A stretch of DNA of 43,622 bases from JACCTH01 sp050741915 (GCA_050741915.1 JBOGEX010000093.1:1-43622), one strand, 5' to 3'. Shown: positions 1-9,074, counted from the first letter of the stretch. Made by a program: numbers and translations. The notes: generated by a model from the sequence alone, not told the origin.

Positions 1-2
1 TC

Positions 3-162
3 CTCGTCATCGCTCACCACCTCCTCGTCACCGGCGCCCTCTACCAGGACCCCGGACCCGACATCGTTGCCAACAACACCACCGAACAGATCCGCAAACG
101 GGCCATCCGCCAGCTGGAAAACCTCGGGCTACAAGGTCACCCTCGATCAGACTGCCGCCTAG
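3..162 (+). pseudogene. IS110-family transposase, 3' remnant with frameshift
   Basis: The window opens inside a reading frame whose translation (LVIAHHLLVTGALYQDPGPD, then a basic stretch ending IRQLENLG) resembles the C-terminal tail of IS110/IS116/IS902 transposases. These typically end in a pattern like RQLEALGYxVTL followed by a short alanine-rich end. In the frame used up to about position 125 the ending is lost, but shifting by one base at the GGG run (126-128) restores GYKVTLDQTAA and a TAG stop at 160-162. I infer a one-base insertion in this run, so the copy is probably inactive, unless it is a sequencing error. The rest of the element lies outside the window, so the ends and the DEDD domain cannot be checked. 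Confidence 0.6.
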
Positions 163-238
163 GGAACGGGAACCGTATTTTCAGAACAGAAGGAAGAAAT
201 GATTCTTCATGGACTGGCATAGAGAGCCGAGCACCCAG

Positions 239-278
239 GGACGGAGGGGGCGAAGTCATCGGTCCCACGACTCCGTCC
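239..278. terminator. Inverted repeat over the end of the zinc-ribbon gene
   Basis: An 8-bp inverted repeat, GGACGGAG at 239-246 and CTCCGTCC at 271-278, encloses a 24-nt loop. It sits at the 3' end of the minus-strand zinc-ribbon gene and touches its stop codon. The large loop and lack of a T-run make it a weak terminator candidate. Confidence 0.25.
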
Positions 279-517
279 TATCCCGGCCCGGGTTTGGTGT
301 GGCCGGTCGGCGTTGTCCCGTAAATCGACCGGTCACACCGTGGCTCGAAGTCGGGTTCATTCTTCTGCCAAATCACGTCGAAGCGTTCCAAGCAGGAGTC
401 ACAGCGATAGACGAGCACTTCGCCAGATCGCAGGGGCACCTCTTCCTCGATGACCGTCAACAGATGGATAGTGCCGTCGCAGTCGACACAAGGCATAGTG
501 GGGTCGGGCTGCATCAT
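278..517 (-). CDS. Small zinc-ribbon protein
   Basis: A 79-residue protein with two CxxC knuckles (CVDC near residue 8 and CDSC about 35 residues later). They are separated by a beta-hairpin-like stretch rich in valine and glutamate, as expected for a treble-clef or zinc-ribbon fold. The C-terminus is basic, proline- and glycine-rich and probably unstructured. The family is not recognised; such proteins often bind nucleic acid or are subunits of larger assemblies. I chose the ATG at 515-517; a TTG at 538 and an ATG at 496 are alternatives, and none has a good Shine-Dalgarno sequence. It is divergent from the CBS/permease pair and shares a 143-base control region with it. The spacing of the cysteines argues for a real gene. 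Confidence 0.55.
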   Translation of the reverse strand: MMQPDPTMPCVDCDGTIHLLTVIEEEVPLRSGEVLVYRCDSCLERFDVIWQKNEPDFEPRCDRSIYGTTPTGHTKPGPG

Positions 518-540
518 CGTTCGGTTGGAGCGAACCAATG

Positions 541-561
541 CGCGGACGCAAGTTGTCCGCG
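541..561. promoter_or_regulatory. Perfect palindrome, operator-like
   Basis: CGCGGAC at 541-547 and GTCCGCG at 555-561 form a perfect 7-bp inverted repeat with a 7-nt centre (GCAAGTT). It lies in the 518-660 gap between the divergent zinc-ribbon gene and the CBS/permease pair. A dyad of this size between divergent genes is typical of a dimeric repressor site. No regulator gene is adjacent, so the binding protein is unknown. The rest of the gap holds no convincing promoter hexamers. Confidence 0.4.
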
Positions 562-660
562 ATCGGCAGGAAAAATGACTACCTTCGTTGGCGTGACAAA
601 GTTAGTGCCAGGACTGTTGAACGCTAACTGCTTACTAGCACCCAGTATTTCTGTCGTCGC

Positions 661-1089
661 ATGAGAGCGCGGGACCTCGCCACTCCGAGGACATCTATTC
701 CACCTTCGGAGAGCTTCGGAAGGGCGGTACAGCTCGTTGCTGAGCAGGGGCCGATCCTCGTCGTAGACGAAAAGCGTGGCTTGCTTGGTGTGGTCTCCGA
801 TGAGACCCTCTTGCGAGGTTTGCTTCCTGCTTACGTCCGGGCCGAGGATCTCCTGGCCGGCGTGCTCGACGAGCAATCAGCCACGACGCTATTCGTCGAG
901 GCCCAAAAGCGAAAGGTCGAGGAGCTGCTCGAAGTTGGTGACGTTCCCCTGGTCCAGGGTGAGGATTCTCTGATCGAGGTGGCGTCGGTGATGGTGAGGA
1001 CCGGTTCGGCGCTGGTGGCGGTGCAGGAAGAAGGCAGAATTATCGGGGGAATCGCCCTGACGGAACTCTTAGCGAAACTCGCCCGATGA
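661..1089 (+). CDS. CBS-domain pair protein
   Basis: A 142-residue soluble protein consisting of two CBS motifs (about residues 3-60 and 72-140). Typical features are the hydrophobic ILVVDEKRGLLGVVSDETLL strand-turn-helix and a second copy reading ALVAVQEEGRIIGGIALTELL. Paired CBS motifs form a Bateman module that usually binds adenosine nucleotides and controls an attached or neighbouring enzyme or transporter. The stop overlaps the ATG of the downstream permease by four bases (ATGA), so the two are probably translationally coupled. I infer that this protein gates or senses for the permease. The ATG at 661 has no clear Shine-Dalgarno sequence, and a leaderless transcript is possible. Confidence 0.8.
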   Translation: MRARDLATPRTSIPPSESFGRAVQLVAEQGPILVVDEKRGLLGVVSDETLLRGLLPAYVRAEDLLAGVLDEQSATTLFVEAQKRKVEELLEVGDVPLVQGEDSLIEVASVMVRTGSALVAVQEEGRIIGGIALTELLAKLAR

Positions 1090-2381
1090 CCGAACTTGTA
1101 GCCGTCGCTGTTTTCTTCGTCGCGTACGCCCTCATCGCGACCGAGTGGGTTCACCGAGTGGTCGTGGTGCTGGCCGCAGCCGGACTCCTCCTGGCCTTGC
1201 GAGTGGTTACCGGCTCCGAGGCCTTCCACTCCGAGGAGTTCGGCATCGACTGGAACGTAATTTTTCTGCTTTTCGGGATGATGGTGATCGTTGGCGTGCT
1301 CAAACAAACGGGTCTGTTTGGCTTCATCGCAATTTGGTCGGCGAAAAAAGCCAGAGGCCGACCATTCCGGATTTTGGTGATGCTGATCCTGCTGACAGCG
1401 GTAGCTTCAGCCCTCCTCGACAACGTCACCACGGTGCTGTTAATGGTGCCGGTCACGTTCCTCATTTGCGAACGTCTCGGCATCACTCCGGTTCCGTTTC
1501 TGATTTCCCAGGTGATGGCATCAAACATCGGTGGCACTGCCACCTTGATTGGGGATCCGCCGAACATCATCATCGCCAGCGAAGCAGGACTCAGTTATGT
1601 CGAGTTCTTGGTCAACCTGGCACCAGTGGTGGCGTTGACCATGGTCGTCTTCATCGCTTTGGTCTGGGTGCTGTTCCGTAAAACGATGACTTTCAACCCA
1701 GAGCGTGCAGCCTCGGTGATGGCGCTTGACGAGAAGGAAGCCCTCCGGCGAGGACCGCTTCTGAACCGTTCACTCTGGGTTCTGGGCGCCGTTACGGCTG
1801 GCTTCGCCCTTCACGGATTGCTCCACTACGAGCCGTCGGTAGTGGCACTCCTCGGGGCAGGAGTTCTGCTGTTGATCTCGGGTCGGAAGCCCGAGATCTT
1901 TTTTCGTGACGTCGAGTGGCAGACGCTGGTGTTTTTCGTCGGTCTCTTCATAATGGTCGGTGCCCTGGTGAAGACGGGAGCGGTCGAACGACTAGCCGAC
2001 GCAGCCCTCGATGCCACCGGCGGCAGCATTTTTGCTGGATCGATGCTGCTTTTATCGGCGTCGGCAATCCTTTCCGGCGTCGTCGACAACATACCCTACG
2101 TCGCAACTATGGCGCCTCTCGTGACTGCGCTGATTGGCGGACTACCGGAAGGTGCGAACTCCGACGTCCTCTGGTGGTCGCTCGCTCTCGGCGCCGACTA
2201 CGGCGGCAACCTCACTGCCATCGGGGCCAGCGCCAATGTCGTCGTGATCGGGCTAGCTGAACGGGCCGGGTCAAAGATCCGTTTTGTGGAATTCTTCAAG
2301 TACGGATCTGTGGTGACGTTGGTTTCGATGCTGATCGCGACCGCCTATATCTGGATCCGTTATTTCCCCATCGGTGGCTAA
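1086..2381 (+). CDS. ArsB/NhaD-type ion permease
   Basis: A 431-residue polytopic membrane protein with about 11-12 hydrophobic segments. Two family motifs of the ion transporter (ArsB/NhaD/SLC13) superfamily are visible: DNVTTVLLMVPV followed by IGDPPNIIIAS in the first half, and VDNIPYVATMAP followed by GGNLTAIGASANVVVIG in the second. This internal duplication is expected for the fold. Members export arsenite, exchange sodium for protons, or import dicarboxylates; no ArsR, ArsA or ArsC gene is nearby, so arsenite is not favoured and the substrate remains open. The gene overlaps the CBS protein by four bases, which suggests nucleotide- or salt-dependent regulation. Confidence 0.85.
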   Translation: MTELVAVAVFFVAYALIATEWVHRVVVVLAAAGLLLALRVVTGSEAFHSEEFGIDWNVIFLLFGMMVIVGVLKQTGLFGFIAIWSAKKARGRPFRILVMLILLTAVASALLDNVTTVLLMVPVTFLICERLGITPVPFLISQVMASNIGGTATLIGDPPNIIIASEAGLSYVEFLVNLAPVVALTMVVFIALVWVLFRKTMTFNPERAASVMALDEKEALRRGPLLNRSLWVLGAVTAGFALHGLLHYEPSVVALLGAGVLLLISGRKPEIFFRDVEWQTLVFFVGLFIMVGALVKTGAVERLADAALDATGGSIFAGSMLLLSASAILSGVVDNIPYVATMAPLVTALIGGLPEGANSDVLWWSLALGADYGGNLTAIGASANVVVIGLAERAGSKIRFVEFFKYGSVVTLVSMLIATAYIWIRYFPIGG

Positions 2382-2425
2382 CGCCGCCAAGACGCGGGTC
2401 CGGCGCCAAGGTCCGTTCGAGAAGA

Positions 2426-3451
<1,026 letters not shown>

Positions 3452-3558
3452 TGGTTTCCTCCCGTGGGTCGAGGAGAACTTAGCCAGCGGACCCGACCCG
3501 ACGCGAAGGTGCCGACTCGCTGTTGACAACCGGGCCGATAGGGTCTGACTTCGTGGCC

Positions 3559-3990
3559 ATGCCCGCCGAGAATGCCGTGACCTCCGAGGAGCCGCCGGTT
3601 CGAAAGCCCCGCAGCCGCTTCGTTCGTGGTGTCTACCTCGTGCTGGGCCTTGGCTGCCTCGGACTCGCCTACATGTCCTGGTTGCCCGGAATCCCCACGT
3701 TCGATTTCGTGATCCTGGCCGCCTTCTTCTTTGCTCGCTCCTCGGATCGCTTCCATGCTTGGCTCGTCAGCCATCCGGTTTTCGGCCGGATCATTCGCGG
3801 GTATCGCAGCGACGGCTTCACAGTGCGGACCAAGGGCGTCGCCTCACTGGCGGTGGTGGCTTCTCTCACCTTCTCGGCGACCGTGCTGAGCGATTCCGTT
3901 CCCCTGCGCTGGGTTCTAGGCATCGTCGGCCTGGTAGCCGTGGCGTTCATCTGGACCCGGCCTACCAAACAGATCGAGGCTCGGCAGTAG
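3559..3990 (+). CDS. DUF454 (YbaN-like) membrane protein
   Basis: A 143-residue inner-membrane protein of the DUF454 family. Family hallmarks are a first hydrophobic segment ending GIPTFDFVILAAFFFARSS, then a region reading HPVFGRIIRGYRSDG, and two further membrane segments near the C-terminus. The molecular function of the family is unknown. The ATG at 3559 gives a hydrophilic lead of about 20 residues before the basic RKPRSRF patch. It lacks a good Shine-Dalgarno sequence, and a GTG at 3553 is an alternative. The 107-base gap to the divergent aldolase gene carries the near-palindrome GTTGACAAC (3522-3530), which may be promoter or operator. Confidence 0.8.
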   Translation: MPAENAVTSEEPPVRKPRSRFVRGVYLVLGLGCLGLAYMSWLPGIPTFDFVILAAFFFARSSDRFHAWLVSHPVFGRIIRGYRSDGFTVRTKGVASLAVVASLTFSATVLSDSVPLRWVLGIVGLVAVAFIWTRPTKQIEARQ

Positions 3991-4112
3991 CCGCCCGGTC
4001 AGGCGATTGCTAACTTTCCGGCCAGCGAGTCACCGCGACTTCGCTCGAATCCTTCTGTCCGTTGGGTTCGCTGTTCGATGAACCGACTGGGGTTGCCCAG
4101 CGGCCAGGAGGA

Positions 4113-4412
4113 ATGTTGAGGCTATACGTAGGAAATCTTCCTTTTCGGACCACATCAGAAGACTTGCGGGCGACCTTTAGTCGAATCGGTGAGGTCAGCT
4201 CGGCCGAAGTGCTGAGTGATCGGGAGACCGGTCGCTCGCGCGGCTTCGGGTTTGTCGAGATGGCCGATGACGCCGCCCGGCAGGCGATCGAGGAGCTCGA
4301 TGGCAGCGACCTGGCAGGTCGGCGCATCGTCGTGAACGAGTCACGGCCGATGGCTCCCCGTCCACCCCGTCAGGGTGGTGGGGGCGGTAACCGCTACCGC
4401 GATCGCAACTAG
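4113..4412 (+). CDS. RRM-type RNA-binding protein
   Basis: A 99-residue protein made of a single RNA recognition motif. RNP2 reads LYVGNL at residues 4-9 and RNP1 reads RGFGFVEM about 35 residues later; the aromatic residues that stack on RNA are conserved. It ends in a proline/arginine region and a GGGGG-containing basic tail. Similar small RRM proteins of cyanobacteria and other bacteria are often cold-induced. AGGAGGA (4106-4112) lies only one base from the ATG at 4113; TTG at 4116 is better spaced and may be used. The 122-base leader from 3991 holds no other gene and may carry regulatory structure. Confidence 0.85.
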   Translation: MLRLYVGNLPFRTTSEDLRATFSRIGEVSSAEVLSDRETGRSRGFGFVEMADDAARQAIEELDGSDLAGRRIVVNESRPMAPRPPRQGGGGGNRYRDRN

Positions 4413-4420
4413 CTGTTTCT

Positions 4421-4435
4421 TCCCCCGCTCGGGGA
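4421..4435. terminator. Short GC hairpin between convergent genes
   Basis: TCCCC and GGGGA form a 5-bp stem with a 5-nt loop in the 65-base gap between the convergent RRM and PAC2 genes. There is no T-run on either strand, so this is a weak terminator candidate. Confidence 0.3.
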
Positions 4436-4477
4436 GCAACCTCGAGCACCTCATGGTTTAGCCGACTCCGTGGTGAC

Positions 4478-5311
4478 CTAGGACTGCTGGTCTCCCCGCT
4501 CCCGAAGGAACCGTTCTATTTCGGCGGCGAGCTGCTCGCCGGATACCGACTCGGTCGCGTCCACCATCGACTCCAGCTTTTGCACCGCCTCCGCCAGATC
4601 CGGTCGCTGGCTGGCCACGGTGTCGAGTTCCTTTCTCTGCGCATCGGCCGACTCGGCCAGATCCCCGGTGGGAAGCGAGTGCTCGAGATGTCTTTCGAGT
4701 CGGCGGATGACGGCGAGCGCGGCGGCAGGATAAGCCACGTTGACATATTGGGGGACCCGGGCGTAGAACCCGACGGTGGGGACTCCGGCCCCGGCTACGA
4801 GAAAGTCGAGCGCGCTCACAGCAGCCGCCGGGACGCGGAGCAACCCGCGAGCATGATCATCATTGTCGGCCAATAACGATTGGTCAGAGGCAGCGCTGAT
4901 GATCGGAACCTCCCGCGTATGGGGCCAGGCCCATGGCACACCGCCGATCGAGATCTGCTGACGGACTTTCCACTCAATGGCCAATTCCGAAAGTTCTGCC
5001 CCGAGTTGACGCCAGTTCCAGTTGGGCTCGACGCCCGACATCACCAATAGGTCCCATTCATCGAGAGGAAGCCGGCGGATGACGAGCTCGGGCCAGACCA
5101 TGGAGGTCATCACCCCATCGACGAAATCGAGCACGGGCCGGCTGACCCGATAGTCGAACAGAAGGTCCGAGCGGCCTTCGCCGATCTTGTCTCCACCGAG
5201 AGTGTCGGCGACCAACGTGGCGACTCCCCCGGCGTTGACCCAACCGTTCAAACAAATGACGAGGACGGGCTCGCGCAAAGGCCGATCAAAGCCCACTTCG
5301 AGGATTCTCAT
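4478..5311 (-). CDS. PAC2-family protein
   Basis: A 277-residue soluble protein of the PAC2 family (related to eukaryotic proteasome assembly chaperone 2), widespread in actinobacteria. Recognisable parts are PVLVICLNGWVNAGGVA near residue 20, the SGVEPNWNW segment, and the GVPWAWPHTREVP and ARVPQYVN stretches; the C-terminal 70 residues are helical and acidic. The bacterial function is not established; a link to proteasome-related biology is inference. The ATG at 5309-5311 overlaps the tdh stop by four bases (ATGA), which decides it over the upstream ATG at 5320. It is the last gene of the kbl-tdh operon, with no obvious metabolic connection to threonine breakdown. Confidence 0.8.
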   Translation of the reverse strand: MRILEVGFDRPLREPVLVICLNGWVNAGGVATLVADTLGGDKIGEGRSDLLFDYRVSRPVLDFVDGVMTSMVWPELVIRRLPLDEWDLLVMSGVEPNWNWRQLGAELSELAIEWKVRQQISIGGVPWAWPHTREVPIISAASDQSLLADNDDHARGLLRVPAAAVSALDFLVAGAGVPTVGFYARVPQYVNVAYPAAALAVIRRLERHLEHSLPTGDLAESADAQRKELDTVASQRPDLAEAVQKLESMVDATESVSGEQLAAEIERFLRERGDQQS

Positions 5312-6336
5312 GCGGTCCATTCCAGCAAGACCTTGCCGCTTTGCCCGCTGTCGGTCACCGCGAAAGCCTCTTCGAAACGAGTCACTGAGTAGCGGTGGGT
5401 GATGACCGACGCCACTTCGAGTCCGCCTTGAAGCAAGGTCGCCATCTTGTACCAGGTCTCGAAGATGAGACGCCCGTAGATGCCTCTCAGGGTGAGACCT
5501 TTCAAGATGACCGCGTTGAGATCAATCGTCACCAGAGCGGGTGGAAGTCCCAACACGGCCACGCGTCCGCCGTGGTTCATCGCGGCGAGTAACTGGTTGA
5601 AGGCCTCACTGCTCCCCGACATTTCCATTCCGACGTCGAACCCTTCACTCATGCCGAGCTCGTCCATGACCTCCTTCAGATCGACCGAGGCAGGGTCCAC
5701 CACCCGGTCAGCACCGAGCTTTTGAGCCATTTCCAGCCGATAGGGATTGAGGTCGGTGACCACCACGTAGCGGGCGCCTACGTGTTGGGAGATCGCCGCC
5801 GCCATCACCCCGATCGGCCCAGCCCCGGTGATGAGGACGTCTTCGCCGACGAGGTCGAAGGCCAGGGCGGTATGAGTGGCGTTGCCCAAAGGGTCGAGGA
5901 TGGCTCCGATCTCGTCGCCGACGTGATCGGGCAGAGGGAAAACGTTGGCGGCCGGGATGACAACGTAATCGGCGAAAGCTCCGGGCCTGGTGACGCCGAG
6001 GCCCACGTGGTTGTGGCAGAAGTGTCGCCGGCCGGCCCGGCAGTTCCGACAATGTCCACACGTGATGTGGCCTTCTCCCGAAACCCGCTGTCCTGGCACC
6101 AGACCCTGGACGTAGTCTCCGATCTCGGTTATCTCCCCCATGAACTCGTGGCCGATGGCCATGGGGACAGGGATCGTTTGCTGAGCCCACGCGTCCCAGC
6201 GGAAGATGTGGAGGTCGGTACCGCAGATCGAGGTTTTCCGGACTGCGATCTTCACATCCGCTGGCCCCACCTCGGGCTCGGGAATCTCCTCGAGCCAGAG
6301 GCCCGGTTCTGCCTTTGCCTTTACCAGGGCTCTCAA
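5308..6336 (-). CDS. tdh: L-threonine 3-dehydrogenase
   Basis: A 342-residue zinc-dependent medium-chain dehydrogenase that oxidises L-threonine to 2-amino-3-ketobutyrate with NAD. The catalytic zinc ligands fit: Cys38 in TSICGTDLHI and the GHEFMGE segment. The structural zinc site is the CxxCxxC...C cluster in CGHCRNCRAGRRHFC, and the Rossmann glycine motif reads GAGPIGVMA. Length and the Cys38 position match E. coli Tdh. It overlaps kbl by four bases upstream and the PAC2 gene by four bases downstream. The adjacent kbl strongly supports threonine rather than sorbitol or another polyol as substrate. Confidence 0.93.
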   Translation of the reverse strand: MRALVKAKAEPGLWLEEIPEPEVGPADVKIAVRKTSICGTDLHIFRWDAWAQQTIPVPMAIGHEFMGEITEIGDYVQGLVPGQRVSGEGHITCGHCRNCRAGRRHFCHNHVGLGVTRPGAFADYVVIPAANVFPLPDHVGDEIGAILDPLGNATHTALAFDLVGEDVLITGAGPIGVMAAAISQHVGARYVVVTDLNPYRLEMAQKLGADRVVDPASVDLKEVMDELGMSEGFDVGMEMSGSSEAFNQLLAAMNHGGRVAVLGLPPALVTIDLNAVILKGLTLRGIYGRLIFETWYKMATLLQGGLEVASVITHRYSVTRFEEAFAVTDSGQSGKVLLEWTA

Positions 6337-7517
6337 ACGACGACCCCGAGTTCTTTGCCGACCTTGACAAACGCCCCAACGGCGGTGTCAATGTCCTCAA
6401 TCGAATGGGCGGCGGACATCTGGGTGCGGATCCTGGCCTTTCCTTCGGGTACCACCGGGAAAGAGAAGCCGATCACATAGATCCCTTCTCGTAGTAGCCG
6501 GTCGGCCATCTCCGTCGCCAGCCGGGCGTCGCCGAGCATGACGGGAATGATGGGATGGTCGGCTCCGGCCAATCGGAAGCCCGCCTCTGTCATAGCCGCT
6601 CGGAAGTGGGCGGAGTTTTCTGCCAACTTCTTTCGCAGCTCGGCGCTCTCCTCGATGATGGAGAGGGCGACGAGGGACGAAGCCGCCAGGGCTGGAGCCA
6701 GGCTGTTGGAGAAGAGGTACGGGCGCGAGCGCTGTCGCAGCCAGCCAACGATCTCGGGAGTGGCGGCGGTGTAGCCACCGCTGGCCCCACCGAGTGCCTT
6801 GCCCATAGTGCCGGTGAGGATGTCGACCTTGGTGTTGGTGAACTCCGGGGTTCCCCTGCCGCCAGCGCCGATGAAGCCGACTGCGTGGCTGTCGTCGACC
6901 ATGACCATCGCCCGATGCTTCTCGGCTAGATCGACAATCGAGGGCAGGTCGGCAATTACTCCGTCCATCGAGAACACTCCATCGGTGGCAATGAGCTTGT
7001 AACGGGAGTCGCGGCATTCGACCAGACGCTCTTCCAACTCCTTCATGTCGTTGTTGGAGTAACGCAAACGCCTGGCTTTGCAGAGCCGGATCCCGTCGAT
7101 GATCGAAGCGTGGTTGAGCGCGTCGGAGATGACGGCGTCTTCGGTGTCGAGCAGGGTTTCGAAAAGCCCGCCGTTGGCGTCGAAGCAGGACGAATAGAGG
7201 ATGGCGTCACCCATTCCGAGAAACCCGGCAATGCGTTCCTCGAGGTCCTTATGGACGGACTGGGTGCCACAGATGAAGCGGACCGAAGCGGTCCCGTAGC
7301 CATGGTCTGCCATCCCGGTGGCGGCGGCTGACTCCAAACGTTCGTCGTTGGCCAGACCGAGGTAGTTGTTGGCGCAAAAGTTGATGACTCGCCGGCCGTC
7401 GGCCAGCTCGATCTGAGCCCCTTGCGGTGAGGTGATTGTGCGCTCTTCTTTGAAAAGCCCTTGGTGGCGGAGTTGTTCGGTTCGCTGCTGGAGATCGTTC
7501 GAGAGACCGGTGTCCAT
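6333..7517 (-). CDS. kbl: 2-amino-3-ketobutyrate CoA ligase (glycine C-acetyltransferase)
   Basis: A 394-residue PLP enzyme of the alpha-oxoamine synthase family. It cleaves 2-amino-3-ketobutyrate with CoA to glycine and acetyl-CoA, the second step after Tdh. Seen in the sequence: FCANNYLGLAN near the N-terminus, the DDSHAVGF motif that holds the PLP ring, and Lys240 in TMGKALGGASGGY as the Schiff-base lysine. The length matches E. coli Kbl when translation begins at the ATG 7515-7517; the longer frame to 7613 adds an unrelated, basic 32-residue extension and overlaps the oxidoreductase gene. It is the first gene of kbl-tdh-PAC2, ten bases from the end of the FAD oxidoreductase, so it may be read through from that operon. 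Confidence 0.93.
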   Translation of the reverse strand: MDTGLSNDLQQRTEQLRHQGLFKEERTITSPQGAQIELADGRRVINFCANNYLGLANDERLESAAATGMADHGYGTASVRFICGTQSVHKDLEERIAGFLGMGDAILYSSCFDANGGLFETLLDTEDAVISDALNHASIIDGIRLCKARRLRYSNNDMKELEERLVECRDSRYKLIATDGVFSMDGVIADLPSIVDLAEKHRAMVMVDDSHAVGFIGAGGRGTPEFTNTKVDILTGTMGKALGGASGGYTAATPEIVGWLRQRSRPYLFSNSLAPALAASSLVALSIIEESAELRKKLAENSAHFRAAMTEAGFRLAGADHPIIPVMLGDARLATEMADRLLREGIYVIGFSFPVVPEGKARIRTQMSAAHSIEDIDTAVGAFVKVGKELGVVV

Positions 7518-7527
7518 CAACAGAAAC

Positions 7528-8799
7528 CTAGATCTGACCGGTAGTAGCGAGCGCGGAGATCTCGGCGAGATAGTTGGGGTCCCGGTAGCGATCGAGAGAG
7601 AAAGCGGGGGCATACTCGGGCAGCGGGGCGTCGGTGATGATCTGTGCCATCAATTCGCTCGCCCCGGCGGCTGCCATCACCCCGAAACCAGAGAAGGCGC
7701 CCACAACGAAGGCACCCTCGATCGGAAGTCTTCCGATGAGTGGTCGATTCTCCTGGGTCTTCGTGTAGTAGCCACCGTCGACGACAGGTTGCGGGAGATG
7801 GTCGCGATAAACGGAGAATCCCGGAACGGCGGTAGTGAGACCACGCAGTACAGCTTCGGGGTAGAGAGGGTCGTCGGGCAACGGCCAGGTCGGTTCCTGC
7901 ACGATCCGGTGGTAATCCCACAGGCCCACCACCCACTGCGAATCCAGCCCACCTTCTGGTCGGTAGTGACAGGCGGGGGGCATCTCGCCGAGGAGATCGT
8001 CTCGATTCTGCTCTTGCAGCCATCCTCGCTCTTCGAGTGACCAGTCGATGCTTTGCGGATCTGACCAGATCATCATCGGGGAGAGTCGAGGGATCACTGC
8101 TGCATGATCGCGAAAGGCCACCTTGACATGCACTTCCGAATAGACGGGCAGATCGACGCCAAGCAGGGCGGCCACTTCGCTCAGCATCGGCCCGGCGGCG
8201 TTGACGAAGATCGGAGTCTCGATTCTGTCGCCATCCGTCCTGACTGCGGTGATCCTGGCTCCGTCGGTTTCGACGGCGAGGACTTTTGTCTTGACAAGAT
8301 CTGCGCCATGCAAGCGGGCCTGCTCGAGCATGAAGGCACCCAGTTGTTGGGCCGAGAACCACCCGGCGCGAAGGGCGTGCAGGCCACCCACCGCCTCCTC
8401 GGTTAGAAAGGGAAACTGGGCCAAAAGCTCCTCTCCGGTTTGAAAAAGAACAAACGGGCCGCCACCTAGCGAGGTGATGACCTCTGCCTCCTCCTTCATC
8501 TGGAGAAGGCGGGCAGGGTCGGCGGTGACGTATAGATAGCCCTGAGGGGTCATGTGAAAGGCGTTGGCGGTCTGGGTGGCGAAGTGCTCCAGCAGATCGA
8601 TCGAGCGGTTCATCAAGCCGACCATCGGGGCATTGGGCCACCAATTGCGGTAGCACTCGGTCGACTTGTCAGAGGTCAGGGCGAGCGGTGGCAGGGGGTC
8701 GACAATGACCACCCGGTCGAAACCGAAGTGGGTGGCGAGCTGGTAGCCGGTGGCAACGCCGGCGATTCCGGCGCCACAGATCACCGCGTCGGCTTTCAC
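7528..8799 (-). CDS. FAD-dependent oxidoreductase (DAO family)
   Basis: A 423-residue protein of the D-amino-acid oxidase / sarcosine oxidase beta-like fold. It has an N-terminal FAD-binding dinucleotide motif (GAGIAG at residues 9-14), a substrate domain with the SEVHVKVAF segment, and the C-terminal DGGYYTKTQENRPLIG and GAFSGFGVMAAAGASELMA stretches that contact the flavin. Such enzymes oxidise secondary or primary amines of small amino acids; the substrate here is unknown. The GTG at 8797-8799 overlaps the stop of the MoaD-like gene (GTGA), which decides it over the ATG at 8964, which would add 55 arginine-rich residues out of character. It is the third gene of the propeller-Ubl-FAD operon. 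Confidence 0.85.
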   Translation of the reverse strand: MKADAVICGAGIAGVATGYQLATHFGFDRVVIVDPLPPLALTSDKSTECYRNWWPNAPMVGLMNRSIDLLEHFATQTANAFHMTPQGYLYVTADPARLLQMKEEAEVITSLGGGPFVLFQTGEELLAQFPFLTEEAVGGLHALRAGWFSAQQLGAFMLEQARLHGADLVKTKVLAVETDGARITAVRTDGDRIETPIFVNAAGPMLSEVAALLGVDLPVYSEVHVKVAFRDHAAVIPRLSPMMIWSDPQSIDWSLEERGWLQEQNRDDLLGEMPPACHYRPEGGLDSQWVVGLWDYHRIVQEPTWPLPDDPLYPEAVLRGLTTAVPGFSVYRDHLPQPVVDGGYYTKTQENRPLIGRLPIEGAFVVGAFSGFGVMAAAGASELMAQIITDAPLPEYAPAFSLDRYRDPNYLAEISALATTGQI

Positions 8800-9074
8800 C
8801 CGCCGGAGACGGCTTGCAGGAAGACGATCTCGTCGCCCTCGGAAAGAAGGGCCGCGCCGTCGGTGAGCTCGCGATCGAGGGTGCCGTTGTGGAAGCAGAG
8901 AACGTGGGGACGCAACTGGTTCTGCTCGTCGAATAGATGCACCCGGAGCGTGGGATGTTGGCACAGCAAGTCAGCCATGGCTTCTCCGACAGTGGTGCCG
9001 GTCACGTCGACCCGGCGGATCTTTCCCACCGCCGGCTCGAGGAGGCGCGGGAGCTTCACGACCGCTCGCGCCAT
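8796..9074 (-). CDS. MoaD/ThiS-family ubiquitin-like sulfur carrier
   Basis: A 92-residue protein with the beta-grasp fold of MoaD/ThiS and archaeal SAMPs. Visible are the GTTVGEAMADLLCQHP helix region, the LFDEQNQLRPHVLCFHNG strand pair, the DGDEI-like SEGDEIVFL motif, and a C-terminal Gly-Gly (AVSGG) that would be adenylated and thiocarboxylated by an E1-like enzyme. No MoaE, MoaB, ThiG or E1-like gene is close, so molybdopterin or thiamine synthesis is not implied. The ATG at 9072-9074 overlaps the preceding stop by one base (TGATG); a TTG directly before it is an alternative. It is sandwiched between the propeller and the FAD oxidoreductase genes with overlaps on both sides. Confidence 0.82.
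   Translation of the reverse strand: MARAVVKLPRLLEPAVGKIRRVDVTGTTVGEAMADLLCQHPTLRVHLFDEQNQLRPHVLCFHNGTLDRELTDGAALLSEGDEIVFLQAVSGG

Noticed and set aside
1086..2381. Arsenite efflux pump (arsB)
   Set aside because: The fold fits, but no arsR, arsC or arsA is nearby and the CBS partner is atypical, so only the superfamily is claimed.
3523..3544. TTGACA with TAGGGT as a promoter for the DUF454 gene
   Set aside because: The spacing between the hexamers is only 10 bases, too short for a standard promoter.
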